64,000 bases of DNA from Rana temporaria (Eukaryota; Chordata; Amphibia; Anura; Ranidae): positions 200,311,044-200,375,043 of the forward strand of contig NC_053494.1 in NCBI RefSeq assembly GCF_905171775.1, given 5' to 3'. The translations under genes were made by a program, and so were the position numbers. The notes below the pieces were generated by a model. That model ran no database searches, was not told where the DNA came from, and worked only from the letters and a program-made list of their open reading frames with translations. Positions 1-11,330 of the stretch are shown here, in pieces (the first letter of the stretch is position 1; every line of letters starts with the position of its first letter).

Positions 1-134
1 ATGGAACCCAACGTCATGGGATTGTGGGTTCTGGGATCAGAAAATTAAATAATGCACGTGTGAGGGCAAAACAGGTTTGGGCTAAATCAGTTCTGGGCCT
101 CAGCAGAACTAAAACCAGACACTGCAAGGAGGGG
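1..134. other. unassigned sequence at left edge
   Basis: No gene, repeat unit or element end is recognisable here. It should lie in the last intron of SLC4A3 or 3' of the gene, since the terminal coding exon was not found in the window. Confidence 0.4.
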
Positions 135-707
135 TTCTGGTGAAAGGATCCATATGGAGGAATTCTGGTGAAAGGATCCATACGGAGGAGTTCTGGTGAA
201 AGGATCCATAGGGAGGAGTTCTGGAGAAAAGATCAATACGGAGGAGTTCTGGTGAAAGGATCCATACAGAGGAGTTCTGGAGAAAGGATCCATACGGAGG
301 AGTTCTGGAGAAAGGATCCATACGGAGGAGTTCTGGAGAAAGTATCCATACGGAGGAGTTCTGGTGAAAGGATCCATACGGAGGAGTTCTGGAGAAAAGA
401 TCAATACGGAGGAGTTCTGGTGAAAGGATCCATACGGAGGAGTTCTGGTGAAACGATCCATACGGAGGAGTTCTGGAGAAAGGATCCATACGTAGGAGTT
501 CTGGAGAAAGGATCCATACGTAGGAGTTCTGGAGAAAGGATCCATACGTAGGAGTTCTGGAGAAAGGATCCATACGTAGGAGTTCTGGAGAAAGGATCAA
601 TACGGAGGAGTTCTGGAGAAAGGATCCATACGAAGGAGTTCTGGAGAAAGGATCCATACGAAGGAGTTCTGGAGAAAGGATCCATACAGAGGAGTTCTGG
701 AGAAAGA
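135..707. repeat. 28-bp minisatellite, about 20 copies
   Basis: The unit is about 28 bp and reads approximately GGAGGAGTTCTGGAGAAAGG followed by ATCCATAC. Most copies carry a GGATCC site. Variants alternate between TGAAAG and AGAAAG and between ACGGAG, ACGTAG and ACGAAG. Because 28 is not a multiple of three and the unit lacks stops in some readings, long reading frames open in several frames on both strands. These are by-products of the repeat, not genes. Confidence 0.95.
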
Positions 708-1459
708 GGGCCAGATTCTCAAAAGAGATACGACGGCGTATCTCCAGATACGCCGTCGTATCTCTGAGTTGCGTCGTCGTATCTATGCGCCTGATTCTTA
801 GAATCAGTTACGCATAGATTTCCCTTAGATCCGACAGGTGTAAGTCTCTTACGCCGTCGGATCGTAACTGCATATTTACGCTGGCCGCTAGGGGCGTGTA
901 CGCTGATTTGCACGTCAAAATATGTAAATCAGCTAGATACGTGAATTTACGAACGTACGCCCGGCCGACGCAGTACAGTTACGCCGTTTACGTTAGGCTT
1001 TTCCCGGCGTAAAGTTACCCCTGCTATATGGTGGCGTAAGTGCGGCATACCAATGTTAAGTATGGCCGTCGTTCCCGCGATGAAATTTGAAAATTTTACG
1101 TCGTTTGCGTAACTCGTCCGTGAATGGGGCTGGACGTAATTTACGTTCACGTCAAAACCAATACGTCCTTGCAGCGTATTAGGAGCAATGCACACTGGGA
1201 GATTTCCACGTACGGCGCATGCCCTGTTCGTGAAAAACGTCAATCACGTCGGGTCACAGAACATTAACATAAAACACGCCCCCCTGTCCCACATTTGAAT
1301 TAGGCGGGCTTACGCCGGCCGATTTACGCTACGCCGCCGCAACTTACGGAGCAAGTGCTTTGAGAATACAGCACTTGCCCATCTAAGTTGCGGAGGCGTA
1401 ACGTAAATCGGATACGTTACACCCGCGCAAAGATACGCGGATGTACGAGAATCTGGCCC
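708..1459. mobile_element. CpG-rich MITE with GGGCCAGATTC ends, 3-bp TSD
   Basis: The element begins GGGCCAGATTCTC and ends with the inverse, GAGAATCTGGCCC. Just inside the left end are dyads of the type ATACGACGGCGTATC, which mark this family in the window. The flanking trinucleotide AGA (705-707 and 1460-1462) is a candidate target-site duplication. Minisatellite of one type lies on both sides, so the insertion is probably inside that array. No transposase reading frame is visible, so it is non-autonomous. A 3-bp TSD fits PIF/Harbinger; that assignment is inference. Confidence 0.85.
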
Positions 1460-1690
1460 AGAATCTATAAGGAGGCGTTCTGGAGAAAGGATCCATACAA
1501 AGGAGTTCTGGAGAAAAGAGCCACACAGGAAGAGTTCTGGTGAAAGGATCCATACGGAGGAGTTCTGGAGAAAAGAGCCACACAGGAAGAGTTCTGGTGA
1601 AAGGATCCATACAAAGGAGTTCTGGAGAAAAGAGCCACACAGGAAGAGTTCTGGTGAAAGGATCCATACTGGTTTTGGCACAGTGGAGAA
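1460..1690. repeat. minisatellite, right-hand part
   Basis: Copies of the same 28-bp unit as at 135-707 alternate here with a variant containing AAAAGAGCCACACAGGAAGA, giving a higher-order unit of about 56 bp repeated three times. The array then decays into sequence containing GAAGGATCACACAGG. Confidence 0.85.
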
Positions 1691-2555
1691 GGATCACACA
1701 GGCATATGAAGCTCATTGTATTCATCCTGGCCGTCTTCATCAAAGTTTGGTTCAACATCTTCAGCATCCAACTAAAAAGACCAAGCAGATATGAGCAATA
1801 AGATTGCCAGTTAAAGTGTCACCCCGCTAAAATCTGATTCTAGTTCATGTTTAGTGTTAAAGTTGTTCAGAAGGCTGAAGGTTTTTTACCTTCATACATT
1901 CTATGCATGAAGGTAAAAAAAAACTTCTGTGTGCTGCTCCCCCCCCCCAATACTTACTTGAGCCCCATCTCAATCCAGCGATGTGCACAAGTGCCTCAGC
2001 TCCCCAGGGACCCTGCCTCCTCATTGACTGAGACAGCAGTGGGAGCCATTGGCAATCACAGCCACTGAGCCAATGAGGAGAGAGGGGGCAGGGCTGAGCC
2101 GTGGCTCTGTGTGTGAATGGACACGCAGAGCAGTGGCTTGGAAGCAAGCCTGCTTAGATGTCCGCCATTGCAAGCTGTTTCCTGTGGGGGCACTCGGCCA
2201 GGGGGAGGAGCCAGGAGCTCCGGGGAGGGACCTGAGAAGAGGAGGATCGGGGCTGCTCTGTGCAAAACCACTACATAGAGCAGGTAAGTATAACATGTTT
2301 GTTATTTTAAAAAAAATTTACTACTTTTGCAGAAACTTTCTATTTATCCTACATGCCTACCAAAAGTGCAATTAATTAAATTAAGGTGTGTATGATACAC
2401 TATACAATGTGATTGTACAAACTCTGTACGATCGCCTTTAGATTTACCAAAACGATATAATAGGAGAACATACCATCTATCCAATCCAATCTGTATCCAG
2501 TCAGGCAGGCCCTTGCACTACATAGTTGATGGTAGATCTAAAGGAGATTGTACAA
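1691..2555. other. intronic or 3' flanking sequence, no gene seen
   Basis: No exon of SLC4A3 or any other gene was recognised. The stretch holds a C-run (about 1940-1950) and a GC-rich block (2050-2280) ending in AGGTAAGTATAACATGTTTG, a phrase that recurs inside the TTAA-flanked elements (for example near 20010). It may be a remnant of that family. Confidence 0.4.
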
Positions 2556-2558
2556 TCA

Positions 2559-3001
2559 AGCCTCGTACACACGCACGGTTTTCTTGGCAAGAAAACTGCT
2601 GGCAGAGCTTTCTTGCGTGTGTATGAGGCTTTGAGGTTTCTCGTCAAGAAAACTGCCCAGAATCTCGACGAGAAAAATAGAAAACCTGCTTTCTATTTTC
2701 TTGTCATGAGATTCTCGGCAGTGTTTTCCTGCTGAGAAACCCGAGAGTGTGTATACTTACCTCTCCATGGAAACCTGCGCATGCTCGAAATGACTTTGAC
2801 GCATGCGCGGTAGCTTCCTAGGCATAGGTAGGGTAAAGCAAGATGGTGGCGACGGCAGCAAACGTGACAAGCGTATTCTCGTCGTAGTCGATGACGTCAC
2901 CGTGTTCGTGCCATTCAAAAGAACTCCTTTTTTTTTTCAATGGCCCGTGCCTCGGCCGGCAAGAGAATCTTGCCAAGATTCTGGGCCGTGTGTACAGGGC
3001 T
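2559..3001. mobile_element. TIR element (GTACACACG family), TSD TCA
   Basis: The left end AGCCTCGTACACACG and the right end CGTGTGTACAGGGCT are imperfect inverted copies. TCA immediately flanks both sides (2556-2558 and 3002-3004). The interior holds dyads such as GGCAAGAAAACTGC. No transposase is visible. Confidence 0.75.
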
Positions 3002-3040
3002 TCAGATTGTATAGTGTATGGTGAGCTTTACAGACGCTGA

Positions 3041-4248
3041 TGCCGCGTACACACGATCATTTTTCAGGTTCTAAAAAATGACGGGCGTGCGGTTGAGTTA
3101 GAACACTCACTAGGCTAGACATTTAACCCCTTCCCCGCCCCCTAGTGGTTAACCCCTTCCCTGCCAGTCACATTTATACAGTAATCAATGCATATTTATA
3201 GCACTGATCGCAGTATAAATGTGAATGGTCCCAAAAATGTGTCAAAAGTGTCTGATGTGTCCGCTATAATGTCGCAGTCCCGAAGAAAAATCGCAGATCG
3301 CCGCCATTCCTAGTAAAAAAAAAAAAAAAAATCATAATTATGTCCCCTATTTTGTAGGCAATATAACTTTTGCGCAAACCAGTCACTATACGGTTATTGC
3401 GATTTTTTTTTATTTATTTTTTTTACCAAAAATATGTAGAAGAATACGTATCGGCCTAAACTGAGATAAATTATATATATATATTTTTTAAATGGGATAT
3501 TTATTCTAGCAAAAAGTAAAAAATATTGTGTTTTTTTTCAAAATTGTCGCTCTTTTTTGTTTATAGCCCAAAAAATAAAAACCGCAGAGGTGATCAAATA
3601 CAACCAAAAGAAAGCTCTATTTGTGGGGAAAAAAAGGACGTCAATTTTGTTTGGGAGCCACGTCGCACAATTGTCAGTTAAAGCGACGCAGTGCCGGAAG
3701 CTAAAATTTTGTCTGGGCAGGAAGGGGGTTTATGTGCCCAGTAGGCAAGTGGTTAATGTCATTAAAAACGATCGTGTGTGGGCTTCAGAGCATTTTTCGG
3801 GTTCTAAAAAATGGGCAATTTTTTTTTTTCGAACATGCTCTATTTTTTAACAACGTTTTTAACAATGTCGTTTTTGGGTTGTAAAAAATGGTCGTGTGTG
3901 GGCTATAATGACGTGAAAAATCCGCGCATGCTCAGAAGCAAGTTATGAGACGGGAGCGCTCGTTCTGGTAAAACTACCGTTCATAATGGAGATAGCACAT
4001 TCATCACGCTGTAACAGACAGAAAATCGCAAATCGTCTTTTACTAACACGAAATCAGCAAAAGCACCCCCAAGGGTGGCGCCATCCGCATGGAACTTCCC
4101 CTTTATAGTGCCGTCGTACGTGTTGTACGTCACGACCGTGTGTAGGAAAGGCCATTTTAACGATCGGGTTGAAAAAAAAATTGTTTTTTCTAGAGCCTGA
4201 AAAACGTCATTTTTTAGAACACGAAAAAATGATCGTGTGTACGCGGCA
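3041..4248. mobile_element. TIR element TGCCGCGTACACACGATC, interrupted by a TTAA insertion
   Basis: The left end TGCCGCGTACACACGATC is mirrored by GATCGTGTGTACGCGGCA at the right end. The body carries repeated AAAAAATG-type dyads and is split by another element at 3127-3752. Close relatives lie at 8232-8730 and about 36494-36855. Non-autonomous. Confidence 0.8.
3127..3752. mobile_element. TTAA-flanked piggyBac-like element, nested
   Basis: TTAA lies at 3123-3126 and 3753-3756. The ends read CCCCTTCCC and GCAAGTGG. The body shares long stretches with 43490-44437 and 12735-12890, notably the segment around AGCTCTATTTGTGGGGAAAA. The family assignment rests on the TTAA target and is inference. 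Confidence 0.65.
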
Positions 4249-4477
4249 TAACATTAATCTGGCCAGTGGTTATTTTTGAGAATACATTTATTTAAACATT
4301 CATTAACAATTAGAGAATGTGGACTTCCAATTGACAGCCCTTTCAAAACGTCCCAAAACCCAAAAACGCATGCATGCGCTGTAAGGTACACAGGATGGGA
4401 ACAAGACATTTATAAAAGAGAGTGAACATTTGGAAAATATTACAATTGCAATGTAAAATGTATGAAGTATAACTTAC

Positions 4478-4651
4478 AGCTTTCAGTTCTCTCTCGTGGA
4501 AAAACTTGGGCAGGATGAATCGTCTGAGCGGAACGGTGAGGATGAGGAGGAACGGGAAGGCCAGCGAAGCCGGAGACGATTTCACCACCCAGAGAAGCAC
4601 AATACAAGAGAGCTGGACGCAGGTGAACAGATGCATCCTCCATGTGCACAC
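4478..4651 (-). CDS. SLC4A3: SLC4A3 exon, last transmembrane segments
   Basis: This exon is 174 bp (58 codons) and begins and ends on codon boundaries. The acceptor is CCTCTAG at 4652 onward and the donor is GTAAGT just below 4478. It encodes WRMHLFTCVQL, then LLWVVKSSPASLAFPF and LLILTVPLRR, the final membrane segments, and ends ERELKA just before the acidic cytoplasmic tail. CVQL is AE3-like. The second residue is Cys where AE1, AE2 and AE3 have Lys or Arg, an unusual change. The next exon, coding the C-terminal tail, was not found between here and position 1. Confidence 0.95.
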
Positions 4652-4724
4652 CTAGAGGGACAGGACAAGGATATGACCAGGTGTAGAGGAGTGGAAAGAT
4701 TACAAAGCCATACTATGTAAAGTG

Positions 4725-5125
4725 GAAGTCCCACCTTAAAGTGGAGTCCCACAATAAATGGAACTTCCGCTTTAAGTGAAGGTGACCCCCTGACATGCCA
4801 CTTTGGCATGTCATTTTTTTGGGGGAGAGGCGAGTACCCTGTTTACAGGCACCCAGCTCCCACTTCCTCCCGGGGCTCTGCGGCGCCCCTCCCCCTGCAA
4901 TCTTCTGGGACAGGTCCCAAAAGATTGCCCAGCCTATCTCAGCTTGCAGCGCGGTTCGCATGCGCAATGCGTGTCCGGCTATGAAGCCCACAGTTAGAAT
5001 GCCGGTGCTGTGGAGAGGAGTTGGGCTTTGTACGCCCGCATCGCTGGACCATAGGACAGGTGAGTGTCTGATTACACTTTTTGTAGCTGCTGACTCTTAA
5101 ATGGGTGGAACTCCACTTTAGGTTT
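4725..5125. repeat. TTAA-family remnants in the intron after the 7915-8084 exon
   Basis: Several TTAAAGTGG- and CCACTTTA-like ends occur (4735, 4770, 5096-5122), plus a short GACATGCCACTTTGGCATGTC dyad near 4790-4812. It looks like two or three overlapping decayed piggyBac-like elements. Exact limits cannot be set by eye. Confidence 0.45.
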
Positions 5126-5234
5126 TTTCTTTCATTAGGGCAGGGGGCTCCAAACTTTGGAAACAAAGGGTCAGTTTACTGCTCCTCAGACTTTAGGGGG
5201 GGGGGGGGCACACTGTGACTAGTGGGAGAAGAAA

Positions 5235-5600
5235 ATGGTGTCAGTGGGAGGAATATTGCCCCATCATTGGTGTCAGTGGGAGGAATATTGCCCCATCATT
5301 GGTGTCAGTGGGAGGAATAGTGACCCATCATTCATTGGTATCAGTGGGAGGAATAGTGATCCATCATTGGTATCAGTGGGAGGAATAGTGATTCATCATT
5401 GGTGTCAGTGGGAGGAATAGTGATTCATCATTGGTGTCAGTGGGAGGAATAGTGATTCATCATTGGTGTCAGTGGGAGGAATAGTGATTCATCATTGGTA
5501 TCAGTGGGAGGAATAGTGATTCATCATTGGTGTCAGTGGGAGGAATAGTGTCCCATCATTGGTATCAGTGGGAGGAATAGTGATCCATCATTGGTGTCCG
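5235..5600. repeat. 32-bp minisatellite, about 11 copies
   Basis: The unit begins GGTGTCAGTGGGAGGAATA and ends CATCATT. Copies differ at a few positions, such as ATTGCCCC versus GTGATTCA. A G-run of nine bases follows the array. Confidence 0.95.
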
Positions 5601-6450
<850 letters not shown>

Positions 6451-6483
6451 GTGTACTGCCTGTACCCCCCTGATGGCGGCCCT

Positions 6484-6797
6484 GCACACCATAGGTTAAA
6501 GAACGCGGTGACGTAAAACACAACGACGTGCTGAAAAAAATTAAGTTCAATGCTTCCAAGCATGCGTCGAATTGATTCTGAGCATGTGCAGGTTTTTAAC
6601 CGATGGTTTTGCATACTAACGATCGGTTTTGACCTATCGGTTAGGCGTCCATCAGTTAAATTTTAAAGCAAGTTGGCTTTTTTTTAACCAAAGGTTAAAT
6701 AACCTATGGGGCCCACACACGATCGGTTTGGACCGATGAAAACGGTCCGTCAGACAGTTCTCATCGGTTTAACCGATCGTGTGTACGCGGCCTTATT
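6484..6797. mobile_element. TIR-element remnant (GATCGGTT family)
   Basis: It contains AACCGATCGTGTGTACGCGG at the right and ACACACGATCGGTTTGGACC near 6716, with an internal dyad around GACCGATGAAAACGGTCC. It is related to 15007-16650. The left limit is uncertain because another element abuts it. Confidence 0.55.
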
Positions 6798-7862
6798 CTT
6801 TCTTTGACTTTATTCTTTATTCCTCCCTCTCTTTTCGTGACCCCTGGCAAATCATCATTTGACCCCCGAGGGGGTCCCGGCCCCCAGGTTGACAACCACT
6901 GCTCTAGAAGCTGGAAATCATTGAATTACATATCACTATTCCAGTGATCTCCACTGGCTTTCAGGTCTTGTGCTGAGTGGCTGCCCTGCTGCATTGTGAA
7001 GTTTGGGTGCCGTTTAGAGAATTGTTTGCATTTACTAAAGCAACTAAAGCAAAGCGTTGAACAATGCAGAGAAGTGGGGTGGTGATGTCAATCTCTTTTT
7101 TGTTTGCCTATAAAATGAACGGGGGGCAAATTTAACAAAACTTGAGCAGACAGAATCCAATGCAGCTGTGCATCACAACCGGCTTCTTTCTATCTTCAGC
7201 TTGTTCAGTTAAACGTGGAAAATGAAAACGAAGAGCTTTTATTGGTCACCGTGTACAGATGACCCAGGTTCTGTCTGCTCCAGTTTTGGTAAATTTCTCT
7301 CAATGTATCTAATAATATATTGGTGATAGTCAGGGATGGACTGGCCATTGGGACTACAGGGAGTTTCCCGGTGGGCCAATGGCTCAGTGGGCCGGCTTTA
7401 GTGACAGCAGACCGCTGCCCCCCTCCGCTCCTCTGTCTCTCCCTTCCCGCAGCGCTCACCTCCTCTCCCTCCCCGCAGCGCTCACCTGGGGGGAACAAAG
7501 GAGCAGGGGGAGGAGCAGGGGAGACGACAGAGGAGCATGGGGGAGGGGACAGACAGCTGACTCAACAGCTATAGCCTGGGAGTTTCTCACTTCTGCCTAA
7601 TCTTGTTCCATAAGGGGGGGGGCACCAAACTGATTCCTTGCCCCGGGTGAAATAATGTCTAGCTTCCCCACTGGTACTGCCTATAAAAGAGTACCAGTAC
7701 AAGCTGTTCTACTCTAATAAAGTAGAATGCTAGTGGCTAGTGAAGGGGGAGAGGGGGCTTGGGTGGTCGGGGGGGTGCGGGAGTTGTCCGGCCGCCATGG
7801 GAGAGACCTGTCAAAGTGGGCCAGTCTGGATGAAGGCCAGGGACAAATTTTTGTCCCAGTAT
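6798..7862. other. intron with decayed repeats, no gene
   Basis: It includes GACAACCACTG near 6890, which resembles a hAT end, a copy of the CTGCCCTGCTGCATTGT sequence also found at 30292 onward, and CAGGGATGGACTGGCC near 7331, a typical hAT-like left end whose partner was not found. The GC-rich part around 7400-7600 has no coding similarity that I recognise. Confidence 0.5.
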
Positions 7863-7902
7863 GGCGTATAGTATAGTATAGTATAGTATAGTATAGTATG
7901 GC
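7863..7902. repeat. pentanucleotide microsatellite next to a splice donor
   Basis: The motif GTATA is repeated about eight times. On the gene strand it begins about a dozen bases after the GTGAGT donor of the 7915-8084 exon. It is likely to be length-variable. Confidence 0.9.
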
Positions 7903-7914
7903 GTGTACACTCAC

Positions 7915-8084
7915 CTTCACCACGTAGGGGTGCTCCGGGTGATGCTTGGGGTGCATGAGGATCAGCAGAAGTCTCTCGAACAGTTGGATCCCAGTGAGGG
8001 ATGTCACCCCCATATACAGGAAGATCCCAAATAGAACTGCCAGCGGGATCTGACGCAACATTTCCCCCATTACTATGGAGAGCC
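7915..8084 (-). CDS. SLC4A3: SLC4A3 exon, transmembrane segments 11-12
   Basis: This exon is 170 bp. The first two bases complete a Gly codon begun in the previous exon, and 56 codons follow. The acceptor is CCTCCTGCAG and the donor GTGAGT. It encodes LSIVMGEML, then RQIPLAVLFGIFLYMGVTSL, one of the most conserved SLC4 segments, then LLLILMHPKHHPEHPYVVK. The Lys in PKHHP aligns with the AE1 stilbene-reactive Lys (family knowledge). The ILM followed by PKHHPE is AE3-like. Confidence 0.97.
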
Positions 8085-8231
8085 CTGCAGGAGGACAGAT
8101 AACATACTTTTTAAAGAACGACGATACAAAATATTTGCATAATAAATTACAATATCATCCTAATAACAATATGTTGAATTTTGGCACCAAACACGTGGAG
8201 AAATGTATCTGAAAACTCACTCTAACACTTA

Positions 8232-8730
8232 TGCCGCGTACACACTACCGTTTTTCATGACGTGAAAAATGCAATTTTTTAAAATGGTCATTAAAAACGA
8301 TTGTGTGTAGGCTCCACGGCATTTTTCTCGACGTTGTAGTTTTTCACGTCGTGAAAAAACGGTTGTGTGTACGCTTTAACGACGTGAAAAAAACCTGCAT
8401 GCTCAGAAGCCAGTTATGAGACGGGAGCGCTCGTTCTGGTAAAACTAGCGTTTGTAATGGAGATAGCACATTTGTCACGCTGTAACAGACTGAAAAGCGC
8501 GAATCGTCTCTCACCAAACTTTTACTTACACAAAATCAGCAAAAGCAGCTCAAAGGGTGGCGCCATCCGAATGGAACTTCCCCTTAATAGTGCCGTCATA
8601 CGTGTTGTACGTCACCGCGCTTTGCTAGAGCATTTTTTTTCACGATCGTGTGTAGGCAAGGCAGGCTTAACAAGAATCACGTTGAAAAAAAAAATTTCTA
8701 GGACATTAAAAATGGTCGTGTGTACGCGGC
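8232..8730. mobile_element. TIR element TGCCGCGTACACAC
   Basis: The left end TGCCGCGTACACAC faces GTGTGTACGCGGC at the right. The interior matches 3753-4248 and 36494-36855, including CAGTTATGAGACGGGAGCGC. TTA precedes the element and TTC follows, a possibly mutated 3-bp TSD. The short phrase ACTCTAACACTT occurs on both sides. Confidence 0.8.
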
Positions 8731-8877
8731 TTCACAGTGACTCTAACACTTTACCCTCGTCTTCATCCGACCGACAAAAACACTTACAAGTGGCCCTGCC
8801 TTGACCCTATAGCTATCCATGCACTATTAGATCTAACGTTCCTCCATCCACGCTGTACGATGCAGATCGACGAATCC
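8731..8877. other. short intron segment between two elements
   Basis: No recognisable feature apart from the flanking ACTCTAACACTT repeat and the ACGAATCC copy at 8870-8877 that abuts the next element. Confidence 0.5.
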
Positions 8878-9575
8878 CTGTGGCGGTCTGTCCAATAGGT
8901 GCGCCTCCCCCCTATTCATGTAACCGGCCCCCTAATCTACATGAGGGGTGCCGGACGCATGGATTCCAATATATATATATTTTTTAAGCACGTGATTAGA
9001 GCCAGAAGCAATTGGCTCCAAAAAAGAGTAGGCTCAAGGCGCAGAGCACTTGCCCACCCTGTGACAATAGCGAATTAATATTCGCTATTGTCTTCCCGAT
9101 TCTCCCCCCGGCCAATCCGCAAACAGGTCCTGAGACCCATCACCAGATTGACCGAGAGGAGAAGCAATCCTATTTAACCCTAGTAGGAGGAGGGAAGAGA
9201 CGTACGGTGGAAGCCGCCGTGATGCCAAGGCAGAGACGTAGGGAGGCCACAGCCCATCGCCCGGAGGAAGTGCTGCCCTCAACCTAGATGGGGTAAGTGC
9301 GGGGGCTGGTGACCGACCAGGGGGGGGTGGGTGACCTTAGAGGGGGGGGGGGGGGGGGCTGGTCTTGGGTGAATTGTTATAGACACAAGACACTGGTGGT
9401 GGAGAGAAATTTGCTGCTCACCCCGGTTTAATGATAAAGACATTTTCCCAATGGGGTTTTTAGGCAGCTCAGATTAGAAAAATTGAATTACAATGTAGTT
9501 AAAAAAAATATATGTATTTATTCACATGTATTGTTTGTCCCCCCCCCCCTGAAAATATACCACTAGCCGCCACTG
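8878..9575. mobile_element. hAT-like element with 8-bp TSD
   Basis: The left end CTGTGGCGG and the right end CCGCCACTG are near-inverse. The flanking octamers are ACGAATCC (8870-8877) and ATGAATCC (9576-9583), differing by one C-to-T change. The body has a long G-run near 9340 and a 13-bp-stem palindrome at 9063-9092. No transposase is visible. Confidence 0.8.
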
Positions 9576-10252
9576 ATGAATCCCCTAGTAGCTGAGGTAT
9601 TGTAGTCTGACAGCCGTGGCGTTGGCTGTCAGAGTACCCAAACAGCAGCTGCATTCGATTGGATGCAGCCACTGTTCAGCTGACTCATTTTCTGCTCCTT
9701 AGATTTTTCAGCTGGGCTTGAAGCCCATTGAGGGCAGAGTGACTCCTGATAGCTACAACACCAGCAAGTAATACTCACAATTCCCTCCCTTGTAGCTTCC
9801 CTTCCCCAGGAATCCACCATGTTGGATGGTGTTGGAACATACCCAGGTGGATGCTGCCCCTACAGTGTTTGGGCCACGTGCTCCCCTTTACCTTAAAGCA
9901 AGGGTTCCAAGTGGGAAGGCAGTAAGAGAATGTAGATGGGTGGCTATACCTTGCTAAAGAGGGGCATTATCAGGAGGCACTGTCCTGAACCCAGTAGGTA
10001 AAGAGGAACTGAACTCTAGAAGCTATGCCCAAAAAAGCCAGGCAGAGGGCAAAGGACTAGACACCAGGAATGCCTGTGGTCTCCCAGCAGCTGATCTTCC
10101 TCCATTACTGACCTACCATTCCTTGTTCTACACCGATCTCTGCATGGAGGCGACCATCTAGGTAGAGGCAGAGTTTTACTTCCTCATGTCAGAGACTCCA
10201 GCAAAGAGAAGCCTAAGCAGAACAATAGTGGCACCGCCACCAAATTCCACAT
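9576..10252. other. intron stretch, no gene or clear element
   Basis: No coding similarity or paired element ends were recognised. Some text (TTAAAGCAAGGGTTCC near 9892) resembles the inner ends of TTAA elements. Confidence 0.4.
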
Positions 10253-10689
10253 CTCACAACCAGGGCCGGCCTTTGGGGTGTGCGAGCTGTGCGGCCGCAC
10301 AGGGCACCATGGGCAACAGGGGCGCCGTGCGGCCATCCAGAGGCGTACTAAGGGGGGGGCGAGCCGCCCCCGGGTACCACACACTATGGGGGGGTGTCAG
10401 ACCAACACCCCCCTCCACCATTGTATTACACCCGTGGTGGCAGCGCCGCAGGTTTAGGCAGCGGCACACTGGCACAGGCAGGGAGAGGCGAGCTAGCTAC
10501 AGTGGCAAGGGGGGGGGTGTGCGGGTTGACACGGCTGCACCTACCATCCCCTCCTCTTACGGCCACGAGCTGCCTGTCTGTGCGATGTGACACAGGCACA
10601 GCCGAGTGAAGCCGCCTTCCCCTCCTCTCTGTTTATGTGTAAACAGGGGGAGGGGACCTGCTGTGCATGTGCCGCCGCGCTGATCTGAG

Positions 10690-11075
10690 GTACTGAAGGG
10701 GGGGCTGCACTGAACGGGGGGCTACACTGAACGAGGGGGCTACACTGAAGGGGGGGCTGCACTGAACAAGGGGGGCTACACTGAAGGGGGGCTGCACTAA
10801 GCGAGGGGGGCTGCACTGAACAAGGGGGGCTACACTGAAGGGGGGCTGCACTAAGCGAGGGGGGCTGCACTGAACAAGGGGGGCTGCACTGAACAAGGGG
10901 GGCTACACTGAAGGGGGGCTGCACTAAGCGAGGGGGGCTGCACTGAACAAGGGGGGCTACACTGAACGGGGAGAGGCGACACTGAACGGGGGGGCTACTC
11001 TGAAGAGGGGGCTACACTGAAGGGGGGTCTGCACTGAACGGGGGGGTCTGCATTAAACGGGTGGATACACTGAAG
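10690..11075. repeat. tandem array of GGGGGGCTGCACTGAAC-type units
   Basis: Units of about 17-19 bp alternate between CTGCACTGAAC, CTACACTGAAG and CTGCACTAAGC. They make a higher-order repeat of about 56 bp inside the hAT-like element. The Cys/Ser/Pro-rich reading frames here are repeat artefacts. Confidence 0.9.
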
Positions 11076-11089
11076 GGGGGTCTGTGTAA

Positions 11090-11230
11090 CATGCAGGGGG
11101 TCCAGAGGTGCAGGGTGCTGTGTAATGTAAAGGGATCCAGAGGCGCAGGGTGCTGTGTAATGTAAAGGGGCCCAGAGATGCAGGGTGCTCTGTAATGTAA
11201 AGGGGTCCAGAGATGCAGGGTGCTGTGTAT
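11090..11230. repeat. about 37-bp tandem repeat, four copies
   Basis: The unit contains CCAGAGATGCAGGGTGCT and TGTAATGTAAAGG. It sits inside the same hAT-like element. Confidence 0.85.
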
Positions 11231-11330
11231 GTTTAGATGACCAGGGGGCGAGGGGTGAAGATGGGGGGGGGGGCCACAGGATTAGCTCGCACAGGGCGCC
11301 TGAACACCTAAGGCCGGCCCTGCTCACAAC

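Larger units (their letters stand above)
10261..11322. mobile_element. hAT-like element with 8-bp TSD and internal tandem repeats
   Basis: It begins CAGGGCCGGC and ends GGCCGGCCCTG, flanked on both sides by CTCACAAC (10253-10260 and 11323-11330), a perfect 8-bp duplication. The interior carries two tandem arrays listed separately. No transposase reading frame is visible. Confidence 0.92.

Noticed and set aside
87..685. Several overlapping reading frames of 90-180 codons
   Set aside because: Produced by the stop-free 28-bp minisatellite, whose length shifts the frame each unit.
7332..7690. A complete hAT-like element starting CAGGGATGGACTGGCC
   Set aside because: No matching right end or 8-bp duplication was found, so only a fragment is mentioned.
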